A DNA stretch of 64,000 nt from Marinobacter sediminicola (GTDB lineage Bacteria > Pseudomonadota > Gammaproteobacteria > Pseudomonadales > Oleiphilaceae), in contig NZ_JAVIXR010000008.1 of assembly GCF_031157525.1 (NCBI RefSeq), forward strand, positions 62,001-126,000, in the 5' to 3' direction. How positions within the stretch are numbered: position 1 is the first letter of the stretch; the number at the start of each line of letters is the position of its first letter. Below, one piece after another: positions 18,762 through 26,508 of this stretch. The notes below the pieces were generated by a model that saw only the letters and a program-made list of their open reading frames with translations, was not told the DNA's origin and did no database searches. A program made the position numbers and the translations under genes.

Positions 18762-19811
18762 TCAGTCTCCGTCGCTGGAATTAAAGCCACGTACCACACC
18801 AAGCTCAACGGCTGCCCGGTCATTCACCAGGGAGGTTAGCTGTGTGAGGTCGATATAAAGGCTTTGCAGTAATTTGTAGCCGTTATCGTCGGCAAGCAAG
18901 GGCGCCATCGGGCGATCGACTTCCGGAAAGTTAGCCAGCACTTCGTCAAACTGCTGTGCAATATGCTCAGCCAGATCGGACTGTTTGCGATCTGTGAGGA
19001 GTTTGGAGAATGCCGGCAGAAAACTCTGTTTGATTCCTTGAACACTGGCACCCATGGCAGCCAGGCTGGCTCCGCTTCGCCAGGCATCGGCGCTGTAAAC
19101 TGAGCGCTTACCGTTACCGCGCAGCCCCATTGGCGTAGCCAGGCGCCGCTCCTCAAGAATCTCCAGCCCGGCCATGGCAGAGCGGATGGTTGTATCTGTG
19201 TACTGATCACTGCCAAGGTAGTTGCTCTGAAAGCCCTGCCAGTCATTTGCCAAGGATTGACCGTTGTCGGCGATATGTCGGGTTACGGCTACCAGTAGTT
19301 TACAGCTGCGCCCGGCTGGCAGCGCTTCTTCGCCGTTTGCGAAGGCCTGGTCGTACAGCAAATACTCCGCCATTGGGAAGCCCTGAACGGCGACGCCGGA
19401 TTCACTGACTTTTTCAGGTGTGATCTGCGCTTCGTCTTTAAGCAGGTAGGAAGCCTTGCGGGCTACGAGGTTTTTCGGGTCCGGCCAGAACTGGAATTGC
19501 CAGGCCCGATTTCCTTGCTCTACCGGGCCAAAATCCACGAATCGAACCTCCTGCCAGGCTAAAAAAGCCTCCAACCAGGCCTGTTTTGTTTGCTCAAACC
19601 CTTCAGGCGAGGGGGCCTGACAATAGCCCGCTGCCTGGTTGGCCAGAGTTTGGCCTTGTGTCGCCAGGTTCTGATAACCGGTGAGAATGTCGCTGTGCCA
19701 TTGCTTTCGGTATTCAGCGGTTTGCCTATCTACCGTATTGGCAGGTGCCGCCATCAGCGGAGAAGCGGCCACCGATGAGGCGAGTAAGAAGGTCAGTGTC
19801 AGTCGCGTCAT
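18762..19811 (-). CDS. imelysin family protein with degenerate GxHxxE motif
   Basis: This 349-residue periplasmic protein has a signal peptide (MTRLTLTFLLASSVAASPLMAA) and the helical imelysin/peptidase M75 fold. At the position of the family GxHxxE motif it reads GFPMAEYLLYD (144-154), so Pro146 replaces the His while Glu149 is kept. The start is the ATG with GGAG seven bases upstream; it overlaps the end of the di-haem oxidoreductase gene. Imelysins are linked to iron uptake, often regulated by Fur. This copy differs sharply from the canonical paralogue at 21368-22666. Confidence 0.88.
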   Translation of the reverse strand: MTRLTLTFLLASSVAASPLMAAPANTVDRQTAEYRKQWHSDILTGYQNLATQGQTLANQAAGYCQAPSPEGFEQTKQAWLEAFLAWQEVRFVDFGPVEQGNRAWQFQFWPDPKNLVARKASYLLKDEAQITPEKVSESGVAVQGFPMAEYLLYDQAFANGEEALPAGRSCKLLVAVTRHIADNGQSLANDWQGFQSNYLGSDQYTDTTIRSAMAGLEILEERRLATPMGLRGNGKRSVYSADAWRSGASLAAMGASVQGIKQSFLPAFSKLLTDRKQSDLAEHIAQQFDEVLANFPEVDRPMAPLLADDNGYKLLQSLYIDLTQLTSLVNDRAAVELGVVRGFNSSDGD

Positions 19812-19822
19812 GTCGGGCTCCA

Positions 19823-21232
19823 TCAAAGGGAATTCAGAAAATCGATCAATGCCTGTCGGTGTTCAGCGCTGAACTCGCTGAAGCGCGCCACCGCCGGTGC
19901 GGCTTCTCCACCATGCCATAGGATGGCCTCTTCCAGAGTGCGCGCTCGCCCATCATGTAAAAAGCCGGCTTGCGGATTAACGGTTTGCGCCAGACCAATG
20001 CCCCACAGCGGTTGAGTGCGCCACTCGTTGCCATTGGCCAAAAACTCATCGCGACCATCGGCAAGGGCAGGGCCCATATCGTGTATCAGCATGTCGGTAT
20101 AGGGCCAGATGGTCTGGTCGCTCAGGTCTGGGCGCTCGGGGTCTGTTCCTGTGATATGCCGAGGTGTGTGACACCCGGCGCATCCGGTTTCGTTAAATAG
20201 CTGGGCGCCCTGTTGCACTGATGGGCTTTCCATGTTGCGTCGTGCAGGCACAGCCAGACTTTTTGCATAGAAAGTAACAAAGTTAGCGATCTTGTCGCTG
20301 ACTTCCGGCTGGCCTCCGTCGGAGAAGCGGTCACATTTCTGTTCAGGGGTGCAATCGGTGGTTGGTTTAAGGCTGGAGGTCAGCCCCATATCGCCGGCAA
20401 ACGCGCCCATGCTTTGCTGGTGCACATTGGGTTCGGCGGCTTTCCAGCCAAAACGGCCGGGTACTGTCTGGTTGGTGGCAAGATCCCACACCTGATTCAG
20501 CTTGCCGGAAATGCCATCGCCGTCGTTATCTTCAGGGTCGGCCAGAGCCTCTATGTCAGCAATGGGAATGGCTTCAAGAAGTCCCATCCCTATCATGGGC
20601 GGGGCAACCCGGGGGGAGGTCAGAAGACCGTCGGGCAGAGGACCATAGTTGGGATTCTCTATTCGGTATACGGGCTCTCGCAGTTCCACTTTGGTGCCGT
20701 CGGCCAGGGTCTTGGTTACTTTATTCCACGTCAACACCATATCTGCTTCTGGCTTGGCTCCGGGCAGGGCGGCAGTTTGCAGTTGGCTGCCGTAAACCGG
20801 TGCTGGTTTAAAACCGTGGGTAAGTAAAATGTCTGCGTCTTTTTCCGGGTCGGCGGGAACCGCAAGGCGCAAGAATAGAGATACCGGTGGTTCATCAACT
20901 CCGGGCGGGTGGCCGCGGCCGTCTTTGATATGGCAGCCCTGACATGAGTTGGTGTTGAACAGAGGGCCTAAGCCGTCCCGCGCCGTGGTACTGGCCGGTG
21001 CTTCAACCCAGGGATTGCGGAAAAAACTGTTCCCAACGCTGAAATCCAGGCGTTTGGTCATGGAAAGATTGCCCTGGGGTAGGGAATAGGCGTTAGTGTC
21101 GAATTGCTCCACTGTGCCGTCACCGCCGGTGTTGGGGGTGTCCTGCAATGGAAAGTCTGCATGGGAGCCGGCATGAACGGGCAGGCTGATACCTAAAACC
21201 AGTAGCCCTGTTATAAGTCGTGTCCTGGACAT
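19823..21232 (-). CDS. di-haem oxidoreductase family protein (DUF1111, c-type cytochrome)
   Basis: The 469-residue protein has a Sec signal (MSRTRLITGLLVLGISLPVHA) and two CxxCH haem-attachment motifs: CQGCH at 97-101 and CAGCH in the C-terminal third. This is the DUF1111 / putative thiol-oxidoreductase family, remotely MauG-like. It should act in the periplasm as an electron-transfer or oxidising partner of the flanking imelysins. The ATG at 21232 has GGAA seven bases upstream. The four-gene order imelysin, DHOR, imelysin, DUF1513 recurs in many proteobacteria (recalled, not checked). Confidence 0.9.
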   Translation of the reverse strand: MSRTRLITGLLVLGISLPVHAGSHADFPLQDTPNTGGDGTVEQFDTNAYSLPQGNLSMTKRLDFSVGNSFFRNPWVEAPASTTARDGLGPLFNTNSCQGCHIKDGRGHPPGVDEPPVSLFLRLAVPADPEKDADILLTHGFKPAPVYGSQLQTAALPGAKPEADMVLTWNKVTKTLADGTKVELREPVYRIENPNYGPLPDGLLTSPRVAPPMIGMGLLEAIPIADIEALADPEDNDGDGISGKLNQVWDLATNQTVPGRFGWKAAEPNVHQQSMGAFAGDMGLTSSLKPTTDCTPEQKCDRFSDGGQPEVSDKIANFVTFYAKSLAVPARRNMESPSVQQGAQLFNETGCAGCHTPRHITGTDPERPDLSDQTIWPYTDMLIHDMGPALADGRDEFLANGNEWRTQPLWGIGLAQTVNPQAGFLHDGRARTLEEAILWHGGEAAPAVARFSEFSAEHRQALIDFLNSL

Positions 21233-21256
21233 TAATTTGTTCCACATAATTGAATA

Positions 21257-21300
21257 AGCCATGGAAAATCCGCTCTACTCAAAGCGGGCTTTCCATGGCT
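21257..21300 (-). repeat. intercistronic hairpin between imelysin and DHOR genes
   Basis: AGCCATGGAAAATCCGCT (21257-21274) pairs with AGCGGGCTTTCCATGGCT (21283-21300) at 16 of 18 positions plus one possible G-U pair, around an 8-nt loop. It lies 25 bases before the DHOR start and has no T-run on the transcribed strand. An mRNA processing or stability element is more likely than a terminator. Confidence 0.6.
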
Positions 21301-21367
21301 ATATCTTGTTCCTTGTTGACCGGGGGCGGTGTTCGCCCCCGGGTATCGGTGTCTTTCTGGTTTACTG

Positions 21368-22666
21368 TCAGAAAGAGTGGCCCGCGTCGTCTGGCGAAAG
21401 GGCTTCTAGACCAAGTTGGCGAGCTGCTTGCTCAATGGAACCGGTTTGCTCTACCAGTGCCATAATCGCGCCGTTCACAATCTTTGCTCCTTTTGCATTG
21501 CCCGGTGCGATCATCATATCAAACGGCATGGGGTTCTGGCTTGATTCGGCCTTGGCCTTCATCATTCCCAATGCATTCATGGATGCCTCAAGCTGTGCAT
21601 TCAGGCGGGCGTCCAGCTCGGGGTTGCTTTGTGCTACCAGGTCAGACAGGGACGGGCCGGATACCAGGCTGCCGTCTACACGGCGGTAGTTGCCGGTATA
21701 GACGTTCTGAATGCCCTGGCCATTGTAGTAGTGGGAATTGTGAGTGTTATCACTGAAACAGTCGTGCTCGTCTTCGTATGAATTGGCTTCAAGAGCTACC
21801 TTCATGCGCTCGCCCGCCAGTTCGCCAAGCGACAGAGAACCCATGCCGAACAGCATTTTCTGCACGCCTTCGTTGGCGTCGGCATTCATAAGTTGGCTGC
21901 GGTAATTCTCAGAGGCATTCGGAGCCCACTGGGCAGCCATCCACTCCAGATCAGACACCAGAAGGTCAGTTACCGCGTCGAGGAATTCACCCCGGCGCTC
22001 GCAGTTGCCGTTAGTGCAGTCGACGCCGGTAGCGTAATCAGTAACAGGCCGTTCGCCATTGCCTGGCTCAAAGCCTTGCAGGTCCTGCCCCCAGAGCAGA
22101 AATTCAATGGCGTGGTAGCCGGTAGCCACGTTTGCCTCTGAACCACCGATCTCATTCAGGTTGGCAAGCAACTCTGGCGTAAGGTTTGTCACATCGAGGG
22201 TCTCGCCCCCAACGTTGATGCTGTTGCTGCCAATGATATTGGCGGTTGCGCCTGCATTGCCCAGTTCATACTGGTAATCGTCGGCCTGCACGTAGTCGAT
22301 CAGCCCTTCATCTAATGGCCAGGCGTTCAGCTGGCCTTCCCAGTCATCCACAATCGCGTTGCCGAAGCGGAAAACCTCTGTTTGCTGGTAGGGCACACGG
22401 GCTGCTAACCAGGCTTCCTTGGCGGCTTTCATGTTGGCTTCTGTAGGGTCAGAAATTAAACGGTCGGTAGCCTTGTTCAGCGCTTTGGCAGTAATCAATG
22501 CGTCTTCATATCCGGCGTGTGCTATGTCCGCGTAGTGCTCTACAACTGACGCTTTGGTGGCAGGTTGAGAGTCTGCTGCATCTGGAGAGGTGGTGTTGGC
22601 ACAGCCAGCACTCATTAAGGCCGCAACAGTGAGCGCGAGAGGGGCCGGTCGGAAAAGTGTCTTCAT
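21368..22666 (-). CDS. imelysin family lipoprotein (canonical GxHxxE)
   Basis: This 432-residue protein starts at the ATG preceded by GGAG seven bases upstream. A lipoprotein signal ends in MSAGC (Cys22). The imelysin motif GYHAIEFLLWGQD is intact (183-195), with His186 and Glu189 in place, so this is a full-featured M75 imelysin/IrpA-like protein. It is the first gene of the operon and lies directly behind a predicted promoter with a Fur-box-like element. A role in periplasmic iron acquisition is inferred from family knowledge and that element. Confidence 0.92.
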   Translation of the reverse strand: MKTLFRPAPLALTVAALMSAGCANTTSPDAADSQPATKASVVEHYADIAHAGYEDALITAKALNKATDRLISDPTEANMKAAKEAWLAARVPYQQTEVFRFGNAIVDDWEGQLNAWPLDEGLIDYVQADDYQYELGNAGATANIIGSNSINVGGETLDVTNLTPELLANLNEIGGSEANVATGYHAIEFLLWGQDLQGFEPGNGERPVTDYATGVDCTNGNCERRGEFLDAVTDLLVSDLEWMAAQWAPNASENYRSQLMNADANEGVQKMLFGMGSLSLGELAGERMKVALEANSYEDEHDCFSDNTHNSHYYNGQGIQNVYTGNYRRVDGSLVSGPSLSDLVAQSNPELDARLNAQLEASMNALGMMKAKAESSQNPMPFDMMIAPGNAKGAKIVNGAIMALVEQTGSIEQAARQLGLEALSPDDAGHSF

Positions 22667-22696
22667 TGAAAACTCCGGGATTGTGGAAATGAGTAT

Positions 22697-22715
22697 GGTA
22701 ATGGGAGGCATTATC
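22697..22715 (-). promoter_or_regulatory. candidate Fur box at the imelysin operon promoter
   Basis: On the minus strand GATAATGCCTCCCATTACC matches the 19-bp Fur consensus at about 13 positions, with both outer half-sites well kept. It lies immediately downstream of the predicted -10, so bound Fur would cover the transcription start. Confidence 0.5.
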
Positions 22716-22722
22716 GTTCGCA

Positions 22723-22751
22723 ATTATGTTTTCTGAGTCGTCTCAGCGCAA
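22723..22751 (-). promoter_or_regulatory. candidate sigma-70 promoter of the imelysin operon
   Basis: TTGCGC (22751-22746) and CATAAT (22728-22723) are 17 bases apart on the minus strand. The predicted start is near 22716, giving a leader of about 50 bases before the first imelysin ATG. Confidence 0.5.
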
Positions 22752-22824
22752 GGGTTTTTTGTTTTGAGTCACGGTGTGATTTACAGAGGGCTTCTTGCGC
22801 TGAGCGTGTGTGCTCGGGCTTAAT

Positions 22825-22845
22825 AGCTCCTGTTTATCGGGAGCT
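22825..22845 (+). promoter_or_regulatory. hairpin sequestering the rlmJ ribosome binding site
   Basis: AGCTCC (22825-22830) can pair with GGAGCT (22840-22845). The GGGAG in the right arm is the only Shine-Dalgarno sequence, five to eight bases before the rlmJ ATG. The fold would therefore mask the ribosome binding site. The stem is short, so the regulatory effect is uncertain. Confidence 0.4.
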
Positions 22846-22850
22846 GATTT

Positions 22851-23690
22851 ATGTTGAGTTATCTTCACGCCTTTCACGCCGGGAATTTTGCGGATGTCCA
22901 GAAGCATGCGGCGTTGACACTTGCTCTTACCATGATGCAAGCAAAGTCTTCGGCTATTGCTTGTTTTGATACCCACGCAGGCAGTGCCATTTACGACCTT
23001 GAGAGTGAGTGGGCACGAAAAACGGCAGAAGCCGATGCGGGCGTGCAAAAATTCTGGGCTAGCCGTAACGGTTTAGTTACCGAAGATTGGCAGCCGGTTA
23101 TAAATGTCTTGTCGCGCTTGAACGCGGGTTCCGGCCGCTTGACGGTTTATCCTGGATCCCCCGCCTGGTTTCGCCAGTTCCTGCGCCCGGGTGATTCGCT
23201 GACAGCCTTCGAGCTGCATCCCGGCGAAAGCGGTCAGCTTGCCGGTTGGGCCGCAGAGCAGGGCGTGCGAGTTATGCACGAAGACGGTCTGAAAGGGCTG
23301 CTGAGGCGGCTGCCTCCGGCGCAGCCCAGACTGCTGGTGCTGATTGACCCCTCCTACGAGATCAAATCCGAGTACGCGGATGTTGCCGAGACCTTGCATA
23401 AAGCATGGCTGAAGTGCCGTCATGGTGTTTATCTTGTGTGGTATCCCGTGCTTACCAGCGGCTTACAGGCTACTTTGAAACAAGCGGTGAAGGATAACCC
23501 GCTGCGCAAAGTGTGGTGCAGTGAAGTTCACCTGAAAGCACCCCCGGAGCGAGGCATGACAGGTTCTGGCATGCTGGTTGTTAATCCGCCATGGGGGTTT
23601 GAAGACCGTTTTTCTGCCATGATTGACGATATTGCAGGCGAATCTGTGCTGGGCCTTTCCCACGAACACGGCTGGCTGGTGCCTGAGTAA
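22851..23690 (+). CDS. rlmJ: 23S rRNA (adenine(2030)-N6)-methyltransferase
   Basis: The 279-residue protein begins MLSYLHAFHAGNFADVQKH, the hallmark N-terminus of RlmJ (formerly YhiR), with the FDTHAGSAIYDL SAM-binding segment at about 43-54. The catalytic D/N-P-P-Y motif reads IDPSYE (Asp166), with Ser in place of the second Pro. RlmJ methylates A2030 of 23S rRNA in the cytoplasm. It is divergent from the imelysin operon and is followed at 33 bases by the unrecognised 430-residue gene. Confidence 0.94.
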   Translation: MLSYLHAFHAGNFADVQKHAALTLALTMMQAKSSAIACFDTHAGSAIYDLESEWARKTAEADAGVQKFWASRNGLVTEDWQPVINVLSRLNAGSGRLTVYPGSPAWFRQFLRPGDSLTAFELHPGESGQLAGWAAEQGVRVMHEDGLKGLLRRLPPAQPRLLVLIDPSYEIKSEYADVAETLHKAWLKCRHGVYLVWYPVLTSGLQATLKQAVKDNPLRKVWCSEVHLKAPPERGMTGSGMLVVNPPWGFEDRFSAMIDDIAGESVLGLSHEHGWLVPE

Positions 23691-23723
23691 ACAAGTTAAC
23701 CGTGGCCATGCAGGAGTTGTTTT

Positions 23724-25016
23724 TTGACGGACAAAGCCAACGACAATACAGCCGATTCATGCCTCCCCGGCGGGCTAATACCGGCTGAACAGTGGGCTCA
23801 GCCGCAAACCTCTGTGCAGCGCTCACTTAAAGATGCTGTCCGGCATGTTCTCACGCAACTACAGGCCGGGGTTTCTCAAGCTGAAGAACCGTTCGAAAGC
23901 ATGGACGATTTACCAGAGCTGTCTGCCGCTCAGCAGAGCCGGCTCGCACCTGAGCCGGATTACTCGCGGCAGGTTGAAGCGATTGCCTGTAGCCTGAAAC
24001 AGGCCCGCTCCGAGGGGGCGCTAAGCCGGGAGGTGGTTTGTCTGGTGGCGCCACCTTTTTCCGGGCTTCAGCAGGCGCTTGGCCGATTTCCAGAGATTGG
24101 AAAACCAGGGGTTGCTGACAGCGATGGTGAAGGGTGGAGCATTATTGAACCGCCGCATACGCTCTCATTTAGTGATCATGATGCCGGTGAATGGTGGGAT
24201 GGTCGGGATTTGTCTCGCCCCTGGGTGATTCCGGAACTTGCCGATTTCTGGTTGCGAAGCCTGTCTGGCCTGGCGTTGGTTCGGGAGCTTTTTCGCAGGA
24301 TCGCAAATGGTGATACAGGGCCAGGCATAGTGGGGTGCTCGAGTTGGTGCTGGCGATACTGGGGACACTATCTTGAGAACGCCCAGATGTCACCATGGAC
24401 ACCCGCAGCCATGGATGCTGAGCGTCTTGGTGTTTGGTTTTCGTATCTGGCATCGGGCAATGGGAAGTCACCAGTGGTTGCACGGATGACTGGTGATGGC
24501 CTGTATGTACTGCCCCCTGCTGAGGCGGCTGAAGTGGAAAAAACCAAAGGCAATAAAAAGCGCAAGTACAGCACGTTTTTGCGTGACTTGGCTGCCACCT
24601 CCCGCGGTAATCCCGGTGTGGCCCTCGCCATTTGGCAGAGATCTCTGCGTGCCCAGCCGGATGATGACACCAAGCTGGAGGAAGCCGACGATAAATCAAA
24701 CACGCAGAACAAGGCAGCTGATTGCTGGATTGTGCCGCTGGGGCGCCTAAGCCTGCCGAGCATGCCCCAGAGTAAGGAAAGTGTCACCGGTTTTGTGCTG
24801 CATGGTTTGTTGTTGCACAACGGCCTTGATATGGACTCACTGGAAGCCGTTACGGGTGTCTCTGCCTATGAATTGAGCCTGGTGCTTTCACGGTTGAAGC
24901 GTGCTGAGTTGGTCACTTGCGATCAGCCCGAAGGGCGTTGGCAGGTAACACCTATCGGATACCCGACTGTCAGGCGCCACCTGCAGAGCTGGGGCTTTCC
25001 GCTTGATCAGTTCTAG
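23724..25016 (+). CDS. uncharacterised 430-residue protein, upstream partner of MscS
   Basis: The start is TTG with CAGGAG about seven bases upstream; no ATG fits. I do not recognise a family. The N-terminal 100 residues are polar and look disordered. The middle (about 155-310) contains SRPWVIPELADFWLRSLSGL, the Cys/Trp-rich CSSWCWRYWGHYL and SRGNPGVALAIWQRSLR, the last resembling the lid region of STAND/ORC-type AAA ATPases. No Walker A is visible. The C-terminus (about 355-430) looks like a winged helix (MDSLEAVTGVSAYELSLVLS then LVTCDQPEGRWQVTPIGY). It ends nine bases before mscS, so the two are co-transcribed. Confidence 0.75.
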   Translation: MTDKANDNTADSCLPGGLIPAEQWAQPQTSVQRSLKDAVRHVLTQLQAGVSQAEEPFESMDDLPELSAAQQSRLAPEPDYSRQVEAIACSLKQARSEGALSREVVCLVAPPFSGLQQALGRFPEIGKPGVADSDGEGWSIIEPPHTLSFSDHDAGEWWDGRDLSRPWVIPELADFWLRSLSGLALVRELFRRIANGDTGPGIVGCSSWCWRYWGHYLENAQMSPWTPAAMDAERLGVWFSYLASGNGKSPVVARMTGDGLYVLPPAEAAEVEKTKGNKKRKYSTFLRDLAATSRGNPGVALAIWQRSLRAQPDDDTKLEEADDKSNTQNKAADCWIVPLGRLSLPSMPQSKESVTGFVLHGLLLHNGLDMDSLEAVTGVSAYELSLVLSRLKRAELVTCDQPEGRWQVTPIGYPTVRRHLQSWGFPLDQF

Positions 25017-25024
25017 GAGGTTTT

Positions 25025-25828
25025 ATGATTGAAGACCTTGGCATCAAGGCTGCCTTTGCCTCGATAACCGGGCAGGCGCTGTTGAACGCGCTGCTGGTTA
25101 TCGTCATCGCCTCCCTGATTACGGTGGCGGTTCAAAAAGTTCTTCCCCGGATTGCTGAAAAACTGGGCGGTAAGCCGCGGCTGTACTTGCTGGCTTCGGT
25201 GCCGTTGCTTCGGCTGTTAATTATTCTCGCCACGGTTGTGATTGTGGCTCCGATTTTGGTGGAGCCTTCATTTGAGAACATGGTGGCCATTTTCGGCGCT
25301 CTTGCTCTGGCGTTGGGCTTTGCGTTCAAGGATTACGCCAATAGCCTGATTGCCGGTATTGTTACACTGTATGAAATGCCTTACCGGCCTGGTGACTGGA
25401 TTGAGGTTGATGGCCAATACGGCGTAGTGCGCGCCATCGGAACACGGGCTGCGGAAATTGTTACGCCGGATGATACGGTTGTCATCATTCCCCACAACAA
25501 ACTGTGGAACTCTCTGATAGCCAACGGAAACGACGGCACGGATAACCTTATGTGCGTGGCTGATTTTCATCTGGAAGCCAATCACGATGTCAGCCGGGTG
25601 CGTGAATTGCTCCGAGACGTAGCCTTTACCAGCCCACGAACCAAAACCTGGCAGCCGGTGTTGGTGATAGTGTTCAACAAGCCCTGGGGCATGCACTATC
25701 GACTGAAGGCCTATCCATTTGATCCCAAAGAACAATTCCAGTTTATTTCTGAGCTTACGGCGCGGGGTTCGGCGGAACTGGCTCGCCAGGGAGTCAAGTT
25801 TGTTTCCGTTCCGGTTTCAGTGAGCTGA
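25025..25828 (+). CDS. MscS family mechanosensitive ion channel
   Basis: The 267-residue protein has three predicted membrane helices and the MscS pore and beta-domain signature ALGFAFKDYANSLIAGI followed by YRPGDWIEVDGQYGVVRAIG (about residues 97-141). Channels of this type open under membrane tension to release solutes after hypo-osmotic shock. AGGAGG sits six bases before the ATG. It is the last gene of an rlmJ-hypothetical-mscS run. The short N-terminus resembles E. coli MscS rather than the large MscK type. Confidence 0.92.
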   Translation: MIEDLGIKAAFASITGQALLNALLVIVIASLITVAVQKVLPRIAEKLGGKPRLYLLASVPLLRLLIILATVVIVAPILVEPSFENMVAIFGALALALGFAFKDYANSLIAGIVTLYEMPYRPGDWIEVDGQYGVVRAIGTRAAEIVTPDDTVVIIPHNKLWNSLIANGNDGTDNLMCVADFHLEANHDVSRVRELLRDVAFTSPRTKTWQPVLVIVFNKPWGMHYRLKAYPFDPKEQFQFISELTARGSAELARQGVKFVSVPVSVS

Positions 25829-25863
25829 GCAGAAAGATAGCGGAACCGCCTGCGCCACAATGC

Positions 25864-25886
25864 AAAAAGCCCCGCTAGGCGGGGCT
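25864..25886 (-). terminator. terminator of the DUF4168 gene
   Basis: AGCCCCGC-TAG-GCGGGGCT forms an 8-bp stem that on the minus strand is followed by TTTTT. It lies about 35 bases after the DUF4168 stop and between converging genes. Confidence 0.85.
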
Positions 25887-25922
25887 AAACTGACGAGCAG
25901 TTTGTCCGGAATCGACCGACGC

Positions 25923-26318
25923 TTACATTAGCGCGTCAACACGGTTGCGTACCTTTGGTTCGCTGCTGTAGGCGGTTGCGATAGCGTTATAGGTTGGGAT
26001 GTCCATGCCTGCATCCTCGATAACCGATACCATTTCATCGTTGGCTTCAGTCTGCAGTTTCTGAGCTTCCTGCTGGGAATCTGCAGATTCAATTTTCTCG
26101 ATATACTCTTCACGCACTTCCGAAATGCCTTCCTGCGCTTCAATGAAACTTTTCAGCTCGGCGTCGTTGTAATGGGTGTTCTGGGTACCCGCTGCGGCAG
26201 GGTTTGAATAGCCCTCAGAGTCTCCGGTGGCTACCGGGTTTTGCTCTGCCATGGCAGGCGCTGCCGCCAGTAAGGCGAGGGATGCGGTAATGGATACGAG
26301 TAGCTTGTTCATGTTCAT
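25923..26318 (-). CDS. DUF4168 domain periplasmic protein
   Basis: The 131-residue product has a Sec signal (MNMNKLLVSITASLALLAAAPAMA) and a helical mature part with the DUF4168 pattern (YNDAELKSFIEAQEGISEVREEY and VSVIEDAGMDIPTYNAIATAY). The ATG at 26318 has AGGAG nine bases upstream; a TTG two codons earlier is too close to it. Its upstream region holds a -24/-12 type promoter, an IHF-like site and an inverted repeat, and the divergent neighbour is a histidine kinase/sigma-54 activator pair. It is therefore a strong candidate target of that pair. Molecular function is unknown. Confidence 0.82.
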   Translation of the reverse strand: MNMNKLLVSITASLALLAAAPAMAEQNPVATGDSEGYSNPAAAGTQNTHYNDAELKSFIEAQEGISEVREEYIEKIESADSQQEAQKLQTEANDEMVSVIEDAGMDIPTYNAIATAYSSEPKVRNRVDALM

Positions 26319-26358
26319 AATCAACTTCTCCTGTCTGATTTGCGTTCACTAGAGACAT

Positions 26359-26375
26359 AACAAGCGCCGTGCCAG
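26359..26375 (-). promoter_or_regulatory. candidate sigma-54 promoter of the DUF4168 gene
   Basis: On the minus strand CTGGCACGGCGCTTGTT matches the -24/-12 consensus YTGGCACGrNNNTTGCW at nearly every position; the -12 reads GT rather than GC. The start would fall near 26348, leaving a leader of about 30 bases. Confidence 0.6.
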
Positions 26376-26409
26376 CTTTCAGATTTATCTTTTTTTGTAT
26401 ATAAAACAG

Positions 26410-26422
26410 TAAGTTATTGGTT
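26410..26422 (-). promoter_or_regulatory. candidate IHF site
   Basis: AACCAATAACTTA on the minus strand fits the IHF consensus WATCARNNNNTTR with one mismatch. It lies in AT-rich DNA midway between the sigma-54-like promoter and the upstream inverted repeat, where a DNA bend would be expected. Confidence 0.45.
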
Positions 26423-26451
26423 TTCTCTAGTTAATCTCACGTAATGAGTGT

Positions 26452-26488
26452 TGTGGCGAAATGCCACATGTGGCAAAGATGTGTGGCA
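26452..26488. promoter_or_regulatory. inverted repeat and TGTGGC repeats, candidate activator site
   Basis: TGTGGC-GAAAT-GCCACA (26452-26468) is a perfect 6-5-6 inverted repeat. Two further TGTGGC units follow at 26469 and 26482. The cluster lies about 80-110 bases upstream of the sigma-54-like promoter and 20-55 bases before the kinase ATG, so it could serve as an activator site for one gene and an autoregulatory site for the other. Confidence 0.5.
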
Positions 26489-26508
26489 ATTATGCTAATG
26501 GAGCTTGA

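Noticed and set aside
19823..21232. Di-haem protein considered as cytochrome c peroxidase or MauG
   Set aside because: The two CxxCH motifs are present, but length and surrounding sequence fit the DUF1111 di-haem oxidoreductase family that accompanies imelysins.
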